A stretch of DNA of 64,000 bases from Malus domestica (lineage: Eukaryota; Streptophyta; Magnoliopsida; Rosales; Rosaceae), in contig NC_091664.1 in NCBI RefSeq assembly GCF_042453785.1, forward strand, positions 29,994,501 through 30,058,500. The letters are read 5' to 3'. A program made the translations under genes and the position numbers. Under the pieces are notes generated by a model. The model saw nothing but the letters and a program-made list of their open reading frames with translations. It ran no database searches and was not told the origin of the DNA. Below, piece after piece: positions 35,305 through 48,716 of this stretch (position 1 is its first letter; each line of letters starts with the position of its first letter).

Positions 35305-38282
35305 TTAAGTGGTAAGTTCGTATGCTTGTTCTGTAGCCGTCTGCGTTTCAGACTCCATCCCGGGAAATTGTCCGATATCATGTCCTTTAAGATTTTGAAA
35401 CTCGTTGCGTAAACCAACAGCAAACTCTTCAGGACGGTCTCCGCTGCTTTGGAAATAGTCTGCAATCTGTATTAAGAAAACCAATTCGCATTCATGGAAC
35501 TCTTGCTTGCAACTTTCTTTGTATTACTTAGTCTTTTGGCGAAGAAAAAAGAGAAATTCGAAGAGACTTACATGATTGGCAAGAGCAATTCCACTTAAGG
35601 CGGCTGACTCGACATTTGAACCCAGTAACCAATCACCGCATATACCAGCCCTTCCGAGAGGATCAAAGATGCAGGGGACGCCGGGTGTATTAGTTGGAAG
35701 TGCCGCACCCCTGCATATCCCACATTATCAAAATATTATTAATCCTCTGAATTACAAGAGCATTTCATTCAAGTAAGCATCATAATCGCTTAGTGCAGCT
35801 TCTCACCATAACTGGATTCGAGTGTAAAAGGGGCTCTGAAGTGATCCTTTAGGTAATCCGAGAGCATCTTCAACACCCGAAAGCATGCCAGCCTTCACCT
35901 TCTCTGCCGTGGCAGTTGGTATATTCTCCTGCACATTGACAGTTAGCGCAACGTCATATCTACTAGTCTTCTAACGAAGTATGATGCATGGCAATTGTGT
36001 GTCTAAATTGGAAATCCTCATAACTCTCATTCGTTTCATTTCAAGTAATGATCAAAAGCCTTTCATCTATGCTTTTGTAAACATGCTTGCTCTTGTGTGA
36101 ACATATGGCTGTGTTTGCGTTGAAATATACCTGTGGAACCTTGTTCCGCTTCCCATAAGTTGCAGTACTAAGAAAGGTCCAACAGTGAGGACCTTTACTT
36201 TGGGAACCCTGGAGTTTTGTGGTATTATTTGCCATCCAAGAGACGGAATCAACCCCTTTTACAAAAGCTCCTTCGAAAGGAATTTGAAGTGGATCCTCAA
36301 ATGCTGCTAGGAGGGCCCATATCGAGCTCAATTCCAGCCTCTACCAGCATCAAACGGACAGGCATTAGAAGAATAGTAGAATACAGTTCAAGACAATTCA
36401 ATCATGACCGCAAGGGTAATTGACGTAGATATGTGACATCAAATCAATTAAACGCATGGATTTTAGATGTACCTTCATTTGTCCATAAACTAGTGGTAAG
36501 CCCGATGATGCAAGTAAGCGGTTTGCACATTTACCTATTGGAAAATTAAATAAAAGAGAAGTGTGAGCACACACATTCAAGAACATATACAAGGGCATTG
36601 TGAATATCAGATGCGCACACGAACATGTAGAAAAGCCCCTAACAATGAATTATGCAACGCACTTTCCAAAACGAAAAGAAAAAAAGGCATACAACATTTA
36701 AGGTTTCTGTATGATGTGAAGATGCCACAGCAACAGAAAATTACACTTGAAAAGCAATATTACCATTATGTGCGATAACAATCGCATCAAACTTCCCATA
36801 CGGTTTTCCATTCTCACTCAAATGCCACATCCCATTGAAGGGCTCGAGTTTACTTATCCAGCAAGGTCTCTCCACATTAATCATACGAGCCTGCACCATG
36901 TATCAACATTCAACATTCTACTTAGCCATGACATGGTATGTTAAAAACGTCAGACCATCTTAGATTGAAATCAGCATACCTTGACAAGGACAACCATGCC
37001 ATTGAAGCAACTAAATGTTACCGTATCTTAACAAGTCTAACCATGCTATCGAACCAACTAAGTCTTACATATATAATAGGTTACTTCACCTGAGAAAGTA
37101 ATGAGTCAGCAACGGGGCGCATTCCATTAACACCTATATACCTTGGAGAAGAAGAAGGAAGCGGAACAAAATTACCACCCACTTCAAGCTCTCCTACCGC
37201 ACCCTGCCATTCTCGAACCAGACCTTGCTCCAACCACCCTTGAACCAACCCAACAAACTGAGGATCACTGGCTGTAAAGAACTGAGCTGCATGATCAAAT
37301 ATCAGAGGCTGAGGATCCACTACTCTGGTTCCCAATCTTCCTCCCAAACCATGAATACCCTATGATAGCAAATCATTGTCATGTGGCACAAGAAACATTT
37401 GGAGCACAAATCCAACTTTCAAATTTATAACTTGGTAAGCATAACTATATATGCATCCCGTTCGGGTTCCTTCCATAGTTTCATTAAGGGCATGCTCGGG
37501 ATTGCTTTAGGAAGCACTTCTACGCGCTATTCCATGAACCGCTTGAAATTTAGCAAAAAATTGACATGTTTATGATAACAGCACTTCTAGCAGAAGCACT
37601 TTCAAAGGATGCACTTGCTAGGTTCTTCTTAAGGAAACACCTCCAAGTGAATTTTAAGAAGCACTTGATTTTTTTTTTTTTAAAGTTCGATATGTTTACA
37701 TATAAGCACTTTCAGTGAAAGCACTTTTGAGCAAAAATGCTTCTTACAAAAGCAATCTCAAACGAGCTTAAATAGTGGCATAGTAAAGTTGTAAGCTTTT
37801 TGCAATGTCTTATCCACAAATGAAAATTCAGAGCAATAACAAAAGTAAATAATCCACACAAATTAAACAGATAAAATTAAAAACACACACACATCAAAAC
37901 AAACATTACCAATTACAAAAAGCTAAAAACTTGAAGGAAACAAGCAACAAACCGTGTCGAAAACGGTGGAGCGGACGCCGCGTTTCTCCAGAAAGAGAGC
38001 ACAGGCGAGGCCCGCCATGCCTCCGCCGATGATACCAACAATGGGGTCATCGGAAATTGGAGTGGTGAAGCTCACCTGCTCCTGCTTGAACGTTTTCTTC
38101 AGAACCGACCTTCTCGAGGCGCCGTGCTTTTTACCGAACCTGGGGGAGGGTCTTCGGCCGTCTGCGGCGGCTCGTTTCTTGGGTGGTGGTGGTGGTTTGG
38201 GCTGGGAGGAGCAGATTATGGTTAGGGGCTTGTGGGTTTTGAGGGGGTGGAGGCGGAGAGAGGAGTGGAAGGAGCAAAGCAT
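35305..38282 (-). CDS. FAD/NAD(P)-binding oxidoreductase, plastid-type
   Basis: Eight exons (38282..37953, 37359..37090, 36890..36764, 36534..36473, 36340..36131, 35928..35807, 35710..35572, 35466..35305) all join in frame to 473 residues. The N-terminus (about 1-60) is rich in Ser, Pro and basic residues and looks like a chloroplast transit peptide. The Rossmann dinucleotide motif GGGMAG lies at residues 86-91 within VGIIGGGMAGLACALFLEKR. The second FAD-contacting part is GICGDWLLGSNVESAALSG near the end. The family is renalase-like flavin amine-oxidase-fold proteins; the recalled Arabidopsis counterpart is At3g04650, with no firmly known substrate. Intron 1 carries a Tourist-like MITE. No defect is seen. 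Confidence 0.93.
37488..37768. mobile_element. Tourist-like (PIF/Harbinger) MITE in an intron
   Basis: A 281-bp element lies in intron 1 of the oxidoreductase gene. TAA occurs on both sides (37485-37487 and 37769-37771), the classical Harbinger duplication. Ends GGGCATGCTCGGGATTGC and (complement) AGCTCGTTTGAGATTGC are imperfect inverted repeats, followed by GAAGCACTT-type repeats in both orientations. Confidence 0.8.
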
Positions 38283-39349
38283 GGTTGTGGAGGTTTTGGA
38301 GGGAGAGAGATTATACGACAGAAATTGTTAGAGACTGGAGGGAGAGTAATTTATGTGGTTAAAATTGTTAATGTTGTCTGATTACGATGTTGTCTTTGTG
38401 GAATGATCTCCCCATAATGTTGTCTGATTTTCTGACAAGTGACAAGATGTGGTAAACATTTATCCTATCCTAATAAAAAAGGTTAAACTTTATTTCATTA
38501 ATAATGTTGTTTAGAAACATATAAAGACACGACACTTTGAGAAAACATTTGAGTATACGAGATGATTCTGGTTGGGAACGAATTCTAAGTTCGTATTTCA
38601 TACAACACGTTTTGGGTTCGATTTCTGGCATTCGTGAATCACACGATGGTAGCTAGCGAGAGACCGAAATGCCTCCGTGAATCTTCCAACCCTAGAAAGT
38701 GGGCTTAGAAAGTGGGCTGCAGTGGCGAAGCCATCAATTGGTCCCCTAACATTTGAGTATGTGTACAATTATTATTTAGAGATCAAACATTAGGTTTTTA
38801 GTCTAGATTGGTTACTAGTTTCGATTTTAGATTTTAGGCCTAATGGTTTTAGACGTTTTTTTTAATATATGACCAACCGAAACGGATCTTCAAGTTCATC
38901 ATAGTATGTTTACTTACCAAGAACGAGGGAAGCAAGATAATAGAGAAATAATGAAAATTGGATCAACTACTCCCCTGGTTGATCCAAAATCCAATTTCTG
39001 ATCCTAAATTACAGATTTAAGGCGAGATCAACATATTTTTTTATTCCTCATGCATTAGTGAACATGGAAAAAGTCAGAAATTTCTTTTACCCTCGTACTC
39101 ATTCTTCGTAAGTAAACATGTTGATAGTTTCACGTGAAACAGAAAGCCTAAACCTTTTATATATAACAAGATGAGATGAGATATGTACCAGTTACCGTTT
39201 TAACTTACAAAACCATATACAATTCACAATTAACACAAACCCAAGTAAACAAGTCATTTGAGGAGGAAAGTAAAACAAAAGCTATTTCTCTTCAGTTCAT
39301 CCAAATGTTAAACCCACCAAATTCAAGACCCTTTTTTTCGCACTTGATG
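38283..39349. other. Intergenic with one SINE
   Basis: Upstream of the oxidoreductase gene and downstream of the WVD2-like gene. Apart from the SINE at 38567-38747 I see only AT-rich DNA. Confidence 0.45.
38567..38747 (+). mobile_element. tRNA-derived SINE with 13-bp target duplication
   Basis: AACATTTGAGTAT is repeated exactly at 38554-38566 and 38748-38760, flanking a 181-bp element. It has a B-box-like GGGTTCGATTTC near 38612, GTGAATCACACGATGGT, and the 3' part GTGGCGAAGCC. A diverged relative in the same orientation lies at 53830-54003. This family differs from the SINE at 29970. Confidence 0.88.
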
Positions 39350-41534
39350 TTAAAGGAAGCTTTGGTGTCCATCGTCATTCGAATCCGATGTCTGCTCGGC
39401 GGTCTTTCGAGATGTTTCCGTTGTTTCCCTTTCGTGTTTCGAATGGTCTTTGGTCTTGCAACCGCCAAGGCTGTTTCGCCTCCCGGACTGAGCCTTACTT
39501 TTGGGAGGCGTGGATTCTTCCTTATGAGTGCCAAGGCTGTGACGTTGTGCCCGAGAACAGCCTTTCTTTTTTTCCTCTGCGGATGAGTTGGTGATTGCAT
39601 CGCCATAGCTCTTCCTCCGGCTTAGACTGTTTAGTTTTGGTGACTTGGGCCGAGTGAGCGGAAGCTGAAATCATATACAAGCACACACAAAAGTTCATCT
39701 CGCAACAAAAGGTGCAGCTAGTATAAGGAATCGCTACATTACTCGGACTAGGATTACCACAATGATACAATATATCTAGTCCTAAAAAACAGATTAATCG
39801 CTTAATCAAAGACTTAATCAAGTTCCAAGTCCCTGTTCTTTGGTTTTATTTTCAGTTGACGTGTGTATCGAGATTTATGTTCTTTCTCTTTTGGGTCAAT
39901 TTCAATATGTTCTGGAACTCACAAGGAGTCGAACACAACTGACAAGATTTGAAATAGCTACCTTCTTGCGTTCAGCCTTAGGAGGAGGGGGCTCGTAAAT
40001 GAAACTAGGTATTGGATTTGCTTTGAAGACCATGCTCTTCCTCAGTGCCTTGATGGCTGCTTCTTGCTCTTCCTGAAAGTGTAACGAAGGAAAATGTAAA
40101 ATATGACTTTTCAAACGGAACTCATCACGTGCGGAAGAATTAACACCCAAAGAAAACGTTGGCCCGTATGGCACCCATGATTAATGCACGGGAAAATAAT
40201 AGATACTACAGGGATGTGGCATACCTTGGCCCTTGCTTCCCACTGGCTTCTCTCTGCCTCCATAGCTTGATGCTTTTCCTCCAACTTCGAGTAGAACTAG
40301 ACAAAGGGAATCACATCAGTTACACGATAGATTGTGCGGATAAAAAGTAGTCCTCAAGATATACAGTCACTTGTTTTATTAGAGAAAGTACCTCTTTCCT
40401 TTTCTCTATACGTTCGTAGATCCTAAACGTGGGAGCTTGTCCAACTGTAACCTTGAATTTAGGTGTTCTTGATGCAGCAGTTCTATTCTTTGTTAAGGAT
40501 AATGCTAATGCAATAAACAGTTTCTAATATATGTAGAAAACAAAGAAATTCAAAGCTTCAAATGTCAACCAAGGATACGAGGAAGTCAGAGACCAAATAT
40601 CTTCTTCATTAGCATGCTTCTTAGTATCATGTTCCGCGCCCTCTCCTGATGACTGAGGTGAAGTTGGCTGAAATGAAATGAGGGGAAAAAAATTGAAATT
40701 AGAACCATCTCAAATCTACAATAACGATGCAGTAGTGTTTACAAGCAAAAGTTCATAATTCTTCTCAGTTTCATGATGCTTTTCGAGCCAATGAAACTCA
40801 TTTTAATTGAGGCGACATTCTTCGTGAGATCATATAAACATGTAATTGAAAACTTCTAAAGAGGGGCATGGTTTCACGCTAGAACAAGCACAAAATCTTA
40901 CACATTTGCAATACCAAATTACAGCATCAATATTCAGCGACCTCAACACAAGTTCCATATATAATAGACTGACTTGAACCAGCGGATGAATCCTTTAGAG
41001 CTGTGAAAGAAAAATATAGTATTTTTACGGTTTTACCTGTGAACTCTTGGGAGGCTCTGCATTTGGAGACTCTGGATTCTTAGTGGCAAGAGGAGACTCT
41101 GAGCTCTTATTAGCATCAGGAGACTCAGAATTGCTGGATTTTTTGGCAGTGGCAGTTTCAGCCCCAACAGTCTGATTTGAATGCCCATTTTCAGCAGCAG
41201 TGGATTTTAAGTTCAACTTTTTAATGTCACTCGGCTTCGGAAATTCAGGTTTCTCATTTTTGGCATCAGTCGAGTCATCATCAAGATTTGTACTCTTAAC
41301 AGCCAGCACATTTTGCTTCTCCTCAGATTCCACAGCAACTTTGTTTTCTTCAACAGGGTTCTTCACCTTAAAATCCTTTGATTCAATGCTTTCTTCTGAA
41401 ACTTTGGGAGCAACGTGGACCTTACCACGAGAAAAACCAATTGAAGTCACCACGACACCATTAATCTTCTTCTCCACCACCTTCCTCTCCATTTCCCCGT
41501 TCCCCACCTTTATACCAGTACCTTCCCTCCCCAT
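39350..41534 (-). CDS. WVD2-like TPX2-domain microtubule protein
   Basis: Six coding exons (41534..41037, 40667..40579, 40482..40392, 40296..40225, 40072..39962, 39664..39350) join in frame to 391 residues. The C-terminal half carries the TPX2/KLEEK signature: [51 protein letters not shown] and [20 protein letters not shown]. This is followed by the basic [16 protein letters not shown] tail. The N-terminal half is acidic and Ser/Lys-rich. Family members (WVD2, WDL1-6) bind and bundle cortical microtubules and affect cell elongation and organ twisting. The acceptor at the third coding exon must be GAATAG|AACTGC, because the earlier AAAG|AATAG breaks the frame. The recalled counterpart by order is WDL1 (At3g04630). 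Confidence 0.93.
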
Positions 41535-42780
41535 GACACTGCATGAGAAAAATCAAACACGCTCGTTTGATAAGCTAAGATAATATACTAACAAAGCCTT
41601 ACTTATTTACAAGTAAATTATTCCATCTTCAAATAGATTTCAAATTCTTCGAATTGACCAAAAAACTTATGAAGCTTTATCTGTTGAAAAACATGTCAAA
41701 TTAAACCGAGACAATTTCAAGGTACATTAGATCTCCCAATCCATATTACAATGCCAAATACATCTTTTCCAATGACAGTTTGAAGAAACACACGCAAGCG
41801 GGCACACGCGCAAAGGAGAAATTCTTGTATAGAATTCCGGTGGTCTTATTTGTTTGCCGGTCACCGGAAACTCCTCAATTTGCTTCTTCTTCTTTTATTT
41901 TTTTATCAAACTCAATTATGCAAAGCATTTATACAATTATAATCACATTAAATAAGACATAACAGGAGATAAATTAGGTAAAATTTAAAAAATTCAAGGA
42001 ACAAGACATCTAAAAAAATGAATTGAACCCAACAAATAAAAAAAATTAATAAAATTAAAGTAACAATTACAAAAGCTAAAGTAAAAGAGGGTAGTTTCAA
42101 TTTTAAGGTAAAAAAATAAAAATCAAGAGGGAAATTAGAAACTTGATTCAACAACAACAACCACCAAGCCTTATCCCATTAAGTGGGGTTCGCGGTATGA
42201 ACCTTACAACGCCACTGCCCTCGGTTTTGCGCCAAATTAGAAATTTGATTGACAAAACAAATCTGAGCAAACCCCATAACCAACAATAAAAAAACCATTG
42301 ACAAAAACATAAAAAGTTCCCATCTTTTACATTTCTGAGCTAAAATTAACCTTAAAATCACCAAAAGAAAAAGAAAAAAAAAGAAGCCAGCTGAGAAAAA
42401 TCTCTCATTTCGGAGCAAAAAATTCACCAAAAAGATTAAAAACTCAAGTTTGCAGCCAACAATGACAAAAACAGAGAAGCACCCATTAAAGATAGAACCT
42501 CAAAGCTCAAAACTTTGCAGAAAAAAGCACAAATTGAAAGACAAAACCACATTTGAGAAATCCCATGAAACACAAACACACGAAAGACAGACAATACCAG
42601 AAAGAAATGAATGCTGAGAGATAGAGAGATTTCTTCTTACATTTTTTTGGTCCCGATCTGACAAGATCTTTGAACCCCTTCAAATGGATGTTTTTTTTTT
42701 CTTTCCTTCTTATGTTCTTCTCTTTTTCTCTCAGGCTGCTGAGAGAAAGGGTCTCAAATTCTCATGTGGTATTATTGTTT
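41535..42780 (-). other. 5' UTR with a 1.1-kb leader intron (WVD2-like gene)
   Basis: On the minus strand AAAAAAAT|GTAAGAAG (exon end 42641) and CATGCAG|TGTC (exon start 41538) define an intron of about 1102 nt entirely in the leader, ending four bases before the ATG. The upstream leader exon lies at about 42641-42780 and is pyrimidine/GA-rich. Leader introns often raise plant expression. Confidence 0.65.
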
Positions 42781-42810
42781 TCTTTTGGTTTTATGTGCTG
42801 CGCTGTTTGG

Positions 42811-42820
42811 CTATATATAG
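42811..42820 (-). promoter_or_regulatory. TATA box of the WVD2-like gene
   Basis: CTATATATAG reads the same on both strands. It lies about 30 bp upstream of the inferred leader start and about 170 bp from the leader donor site. Confidence 0.6.
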
Positions 42821-43966
42821 ACCGGTCTTTTTCTTCCTTCTAAATTTCTGAACGCCGTGATGGTAATTTTTCGGTCTACTCGGAACATCTAATTGATAGT
42901 TATCTATAATTAGATAAGGAAGGTTGAAACACATCTACTATATCTATATAGTAGTATGTTCATAAAACGTAAAATATTAACATTACGTAACTGTATTCTG
43001 AAAACTCAAGAAATTTTCTTTGTTTTCTGGTCTTTGGGTTTTGTAATTATAAGTTTTCAATACAATCTATAAGTGGAACATATCAAATAAATATGTCGTT
43101 CATTCATTTTATAATATGTAGAATAATAACATTATGTGATTGTATTTCGAGAACACAAAAATTAAAAACAAATCTGTGGTTTTTTAATTTTAGCGGAGTT
43201 TGGAAAAAAGGGTAGGGAAATTTTGGGTGTGACATTTAAATGGGATGTTCTAATTTTGGTGTTTGGAACAACAGAAAGTACTGTTTGTTGGGAATTCAAA
43301 GCCATCCACCATTTTTAACCACTCCATTTTAAATGGTGTTGAGAATGAAAGATCTAATCTTTAAGATGCTCAAACAGGAAGTTTCCCAAATAAGGTGAAA
43401 TTTATGGGGTGGTGGTGGATGTGGTTAGGGGTGTAGTCAGATAAGGATTTAAAACAATTTTAAAAGACTTCTTAATGTGATAGGTTTGATTAGACGTATA
43501 ATTCTTACAACATTCAAATGAAATTTTAAGAATTCTTATAGATTTTGATTAAAAATTTAAATGAATTTTGATAGACTTTCTTGTCATTTAAACAATTATT
43601 TTTTAAATAGAAAATAAGATTAAAATAAAAAAACTTGTAAAAAAATAATGAAGAACTTTGCTCAGTCCTCCCAACCCAAAGGTGATGTCGGGACGAGAGG
43701 GATTGGAGGGGGTCGGTCGGATAAAGTTGACGTGGAGAGAGGGCAGCTGCTTGAAATGAAATCTTAATGAAAGCCTGTGGTTGGAGTTGAGATTTTTTAT
43801 AGCTTATTTTTATGCATATTAATATTTTTAAATTCTACAAAATCTCATATTCTATAAAATCCTTTAAAAGCTATGACTTTTGTAATACATACATATTTAT
43901 GTGAACTCCTTAAAAGTTTTTTAAAATTCTAGTCGACTACACATGGATTTCGATGCATTCTTTTAA

Positions 43967-44119
43967 GGGAACTTTAACGAAAAGCTCTCGATACTGTTCA
44001 CTTTAACGAAAAATCACATTTTTTATACTAAAAAGTCAATCATAGTATTGTTTACTTTACCCTTTATTTTGTCATTATCGTTAAAAATCAGTTTTCAAGT
44101 TATTTTCATTAGTTTTCCT
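43967..44119. mobile_element. MITE, GGAACTTTAACGAAAAG family (copy 2)
   Basis: This 153-bp copy is better kept than the one at 23416. It starts GGAACTTTAACGAAAAGCTC, contains GTTCACTTTAACGAAAAATC, and ends ATTTTCATTAGTTTTCC. A part-copy in the other orientation lies near 59624-59705. Confidence 0.85.
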
Positions 44120-46586
44120 CTTACTTTGACCACACCATGATTTCAAAGTCTTTTAAAATTCTAGTTAACTACCTCATGATTCTAAAGCCTTTTAAATCCT
44201 TCCAAATCTTAATTTGACTACATTCCCTAATTTATCAACTTACCTACTTCATTTGAAATACGGGATTGGTTATAACATTTACATATAGTTAAAACAATTA
44301 TCATTTGATGATCAATTATATCCATGTGAACAATGTACTTAATATAATTATCACCTAACCGTCGAGATAATGATGATATTAAATTCATATAAATATTGTA
44401 ATCGAATCCCAAAACACAGTCCAATTGACTAAAGGATGGTACCTATAAACTGAAAATTATATAAAATAAAATAAAAAGACGAAAAAGAAGAAATTGATAT
44501 TTTTTTTATTTTTTATTTTTAAGAATCTACATGATACAAAGGAGCTTAACCAGTTAATCAATACAATCATTCATTATGATACGTCCTGAATAATATTAGG
44601 GATGTCTAAAACTATTCAAACAAACTTACGCAAGATAAAGCAAATCAAGCTAGCTTATGTGCTTCACGGCTTGTTTACGAAAAAAATATGCTTACTAGAT
44701 CGTAATGAATTGAATGCAAAGCTTCGACTGAAGTAACTACTTGAATCATAAATTTCTTTTTCTCGAAAGGAATTGTTTTATTGAGCAAGGAAAAATAATC
44801 TTTACAAATAATTTTCATGTGTTGAGTTTATAACGGTCGTTGTGGGCACAAATACCGACGGGGAGGGAACGTGGAGGCCGTAATATGTGCGGCAAAGGAC
44901 CTACTTTTTCAAACGTTGAAGTTCAACGTTCCAAAGTTCAACGTTTTATGCGGTTCAACTTGGAATCTTGTTGAAACAAAATTTCATTTCATTTCAGTTT
45001 TATTTTGTGTTTTTGTAATTGTGTTTATTTACTAAATTTTGAAATTTCCGACTGTAGTGTTCAGAGCTTAAGAACTAAAAATTTTGGATTCTTAGTTTTT
45101 GTGGAAGATAAATTAGAGTTTTTGATTTGTGTGAGGTGAGTCAGCAAAATCAATTAATTATGAATATTAAATTCAATTTAAGTCGTCTAAATTACCTCAT
45201 TTTTAAGCTCAAAATAGCAAAATCGAGAGTGATCTATGCCGTAAGTTTTGTAGGGTTATCGCTTTCTCATCAAAGTCAGACTCTCAGTCGTGTTACATTG
45301 ACCTCGTCCTCTTTTTTATCATAAGGCCAATTCTTGGAGATTCCACAAAAGCGACAATTTCTCTAACCCAAATATCGCCCTTATGAGCACCTTTCATTTT
45401 GTTTGTCTCATGATTACTAGTATTTTAATTAATATTTTTGTTTTTTAAATAAGCGTACTAAAATGCAAAAGTAAATTGATAATGAGTTTCAGGAATTTTT
45501 GTTCTTTCTGTCCGCTTTATGAAGTAGTTTAATGATGAAATAAAGAGAATTTAATTAGTTCTTTCTAACCGTTTTAGCATGCAAAGAGTAAGACAACAAA
45601 AGTAATTTAATGGATAAGCTTTTTAATTATACCAGCTTCTTGCACAAGTTCGTGTGACAATTTACTCTTTTGTATATAATATCGTTTTAGTTCAATAAAA
45701 AAATTCAAACAGTTTTAGAGGTGAAAAGTCGAATATAATACATATAAGTTTTTCTTGTTTCATTTTTGGTAGAAACCCAATAAGATCAGAGGTTTATGGA
45801 GAATGGTATTTGGACCTACCCTCTCAGTAAATACATATTACTACTCTGCCAATAAATCTAGATGGGTCTCCCCAAATTTTGCATGGAATTGAATGTCCGT
45901 ACACATGAGGTTTAACTCCTCAGTACTACTACATACCAAGAAAGTCTGATTTTTTTCTCTCGAGCACATAAATATACAAATATAGGAACCCCGTGAAATA
46001 TTAATTGCAAGAGCGTTATATATTTCACATGAATTTTCTGAAATCTTAGACGTGTTTTGATGGCTTACATATTAGCTAGTATGCATTATGGTCTCTTATT
46101 TTCTTTTCACGAAAATTTTACACACTCCGATATATGACATACACCAAATGAATGAAGCGTTGAATATGCAACCAAAACTCTATACACTAGTGCATACTAA
46201 AACACTCCTTTGTGTTTCAATTTTTTTTTTTTTGGCAAACCCTTCGTGTTTCAATTTTTGTGATAATATAGTTGTATGAAAAGCTGTGAACTGCAGTTTC
46301 AACAAGAACTGGGTATTCTGGTACCGTCATGCAGAAGCATTGGGCGATCGTGTCCACTTTAAGCAAAAAGAAATGAGATGGCCTGATATCTTTCTCTCTC
46401 CATTGTCATCATATTTCCCCACAGTATGAGTTGTATGGAACTTACCAATTTATCAACTTTCCTTTCTTTCTCAACCGCCCTTTCCATTTGAATTTCAAGT
46501 AGGGTTTGTTGGTCAAGGTGGTCCGAGAGTTTTTCAGGTCACTGTCTGGTTGGGTACCCTAGATTTTGGAGATTGAAGAATAGAAT

Positions 46587-46733
46587 AATGTTATTCATAC
46601 ACTCATTTTTACTTCCTATACACCCTTGTTATGTTATATTTATTGATCTTCGTTCTTCAATTCATTCGTTTCGACGACCAGAAATTAAGAAGAGTGTGAA
46701 AGGTAAAAGTGTGTATGTGGATAACACCACCCT
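46587..46733. mobile_element. Palindromic MITE, GTGTTATCCACAC family
   Basis: The left arm ATGTTATTCATACACTC pairs with the right arm complement GGTGTTATCCACATACAC. Inside are TTTTACTTCCTATACACCC and a GATCTTCG centre. It is related to 17590-17731 and 48579-48716. Confidence 0.7.
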
Positions 46734-47774
46734 AAGAATAAGAATCTAAGTAGCGATTTATGGTTTACTACACTTCAAAGATATTTCTCTGCATTTCTAT
46801 GGGAGGTCTTGAATTTGACCTAGCCAAAATATTCATCATTTTAAATATTGTATTAAAAAATTAAGAATCTGAGTAAAATTTGACAAATATTACTATAAAA
46901 ATACAAAATTAACTTGTTTATTTAAAATATCTAGAAGAACTGTTGGATAAATTGCAGGAAGTGTGTGAAGTTTTTTTGGGGTCAAGCCTTGCCCATTGGA
47001 AGGCTCTTCAAAGAGTCTCTTGTTTTTGGTCAAGTCTTTTGAAAGATATAGCAACGACTTGGATCAGGGTTTTATTGTACTTTATTTGCTTGCTCCAGTA
47101 GAAACCAAAAAATTGCAAACAAAATTCTACAGTGCATGCAGTTCCGATATATTCAGCTATTAATTTTAATTATTTCTGATCATGGATAGTATGGAATTGT
47201 TTCCCGAAACACTTTTCTACCTGGCTTTTCACTGCTTTTGCATATATATTTACCACTGAGAAGCATAATATTTAGGGTTTATAGTACCAAAATCTGCTAG
47301 ATAAATTCGAGGGTTTTTATACGTGTGTGCATGCCAGAATGACACCCCGACAATTACAAGTTTAACCGATTAGTTCGGCATGTATAAAGGTTTTAGGCTT
47401 TACAGGTCTGGTGCCTGGTGGGATGAATTTTAGGGTTCTTCTTGTAAGGGCAACCACAAATATTTTAGCCCCAACCAGCTTGAAACCAAAGGGAATGGAC
47501 CCAACATATATATAACATGGAAGGTAGGAATTCAATTTAGGGGGTTTTGAACTTTAATCCTTCAAGAAGATTAAAATTTAAAAAAAATCTGGTGTTAGAT
47601 TAAATATTGATTTTAGTCCCTAATGTGTCCTTAATTCAAAATAATTAATGTTAATGTCACCCATTAAATATTTAAATTTATTAATACACAAATTTTAATT
47701 TATTTTTTGACCAAAAAAGAGTTTTTTAATTTATTAATTTTATTTAACATTCTTCAAATTTGAAAGACTCAATT

Positions 47775-48000
47775 AATGTACCTAAATGTTAGTACCGAAA
47801 TGTATGTACCTAGATATATGCACCGAAATGTATTAATATTAAATTAATGTACCTAAATGTGTGTACCGAAATGTTAGTACCGAAAATGTATTATATTGAA
47901 TTAATGTACCTAAATATTTGTATCGAAATATATGTACCGAAATGTGTGTACCCAAACGTATGCACCGAAATGTATTATAATGAATTTAATATACCTAAAT
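47775..48000. repeat. TGTACC/TAAATG minisatellite
   Basis: Units of about 12 bp, alternating ATGTACCTAAAT and GTACCGAAATGT, are repeated more than ten times with small changes. Longer periods are marked by GAAATGTATTA. The core TGTACC is the complement of the GGTACA core at 4430-4700. Confidence 0.8.
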
Positions 48001-48578
48001 GAAGAAGATAAAGTACATCAAAATATATTGTATAACAAAAATTAGTTTATCTAAATGTTCACAACAAAATATATTACGATGAATGAAATGAAAATAAAAA
48101 TTATAATGAAATAAAATTAATACATTAAAAATTAGAAAGAAAAAGATAAATAATTAAAAAATCAAAATATAATTAATAAATGAGGTTATTAATGCATCAA
48201 GGGACTAAAATTAGATTTTGATCTTACTCATGGTTTTAATCAAAACGTCATCTTTGCCAATGATTAAAATGAAGTTTTCTATTCAATTTATTCAAATAAA
48301 AGTAGAAATAATATAGCATTTCATGCTTATTGTGGGGTGAAAGGGACATTTTGTGGACCCTTCATGGTTGATTTGACATCAATAACTTACTTCTAAGAGT
48401 ATCTCAAAAATAAGTTTTAAATTTTTTTGTTAAACATGCAAGTGAAGAGTGTCAAAAAATTATTTTATCTACTTGGTTTAATTTTTCGTCTGCAACAAGA
48501 TTATCTGTTTTAAGTTTTAACAACTTTGAATATTTATTATTAAGAATTCAAACTCAACCCACTCATTTTCTGAATGAT

Positions 48579-48716
48579 GGTGTTATCCACACACTTCTTT
48601 GTATATTTCTCATACTCCTTTCAAATTTTGACCGTCAAATTAAATGAATTAAATAAGATCAAATTACATAAATTAACAAGAGTATATGGAAAAAATGTGT
48701 GTATCTAGATAACACC
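48579..48716. mobile_element. Palindromic MITE, GTGTTATCCACAC family
   Basis: A 138-bp element starts GGTGTTATCCACACACTTCT and ends with the inverted AGATAACACC. The centre reads GACCGTCAAATTAAATGAAT. It is the third member of the family. Confidence 0.8.

Noticed and set aside
44890-44960. Small palindrome around GTTGAAGTTCAACGTTCC
   Set aside because: Short repeated GTTCAACGTT units only, with no element ends or wider family seen in the window.
46310-46430. Segment with a miRNA-precursor-like look (GCAGAAGCATTGGGCGATCG)
   Set aside because: No convincing hairpin partner nearby and no match to a plant miRNA I know.
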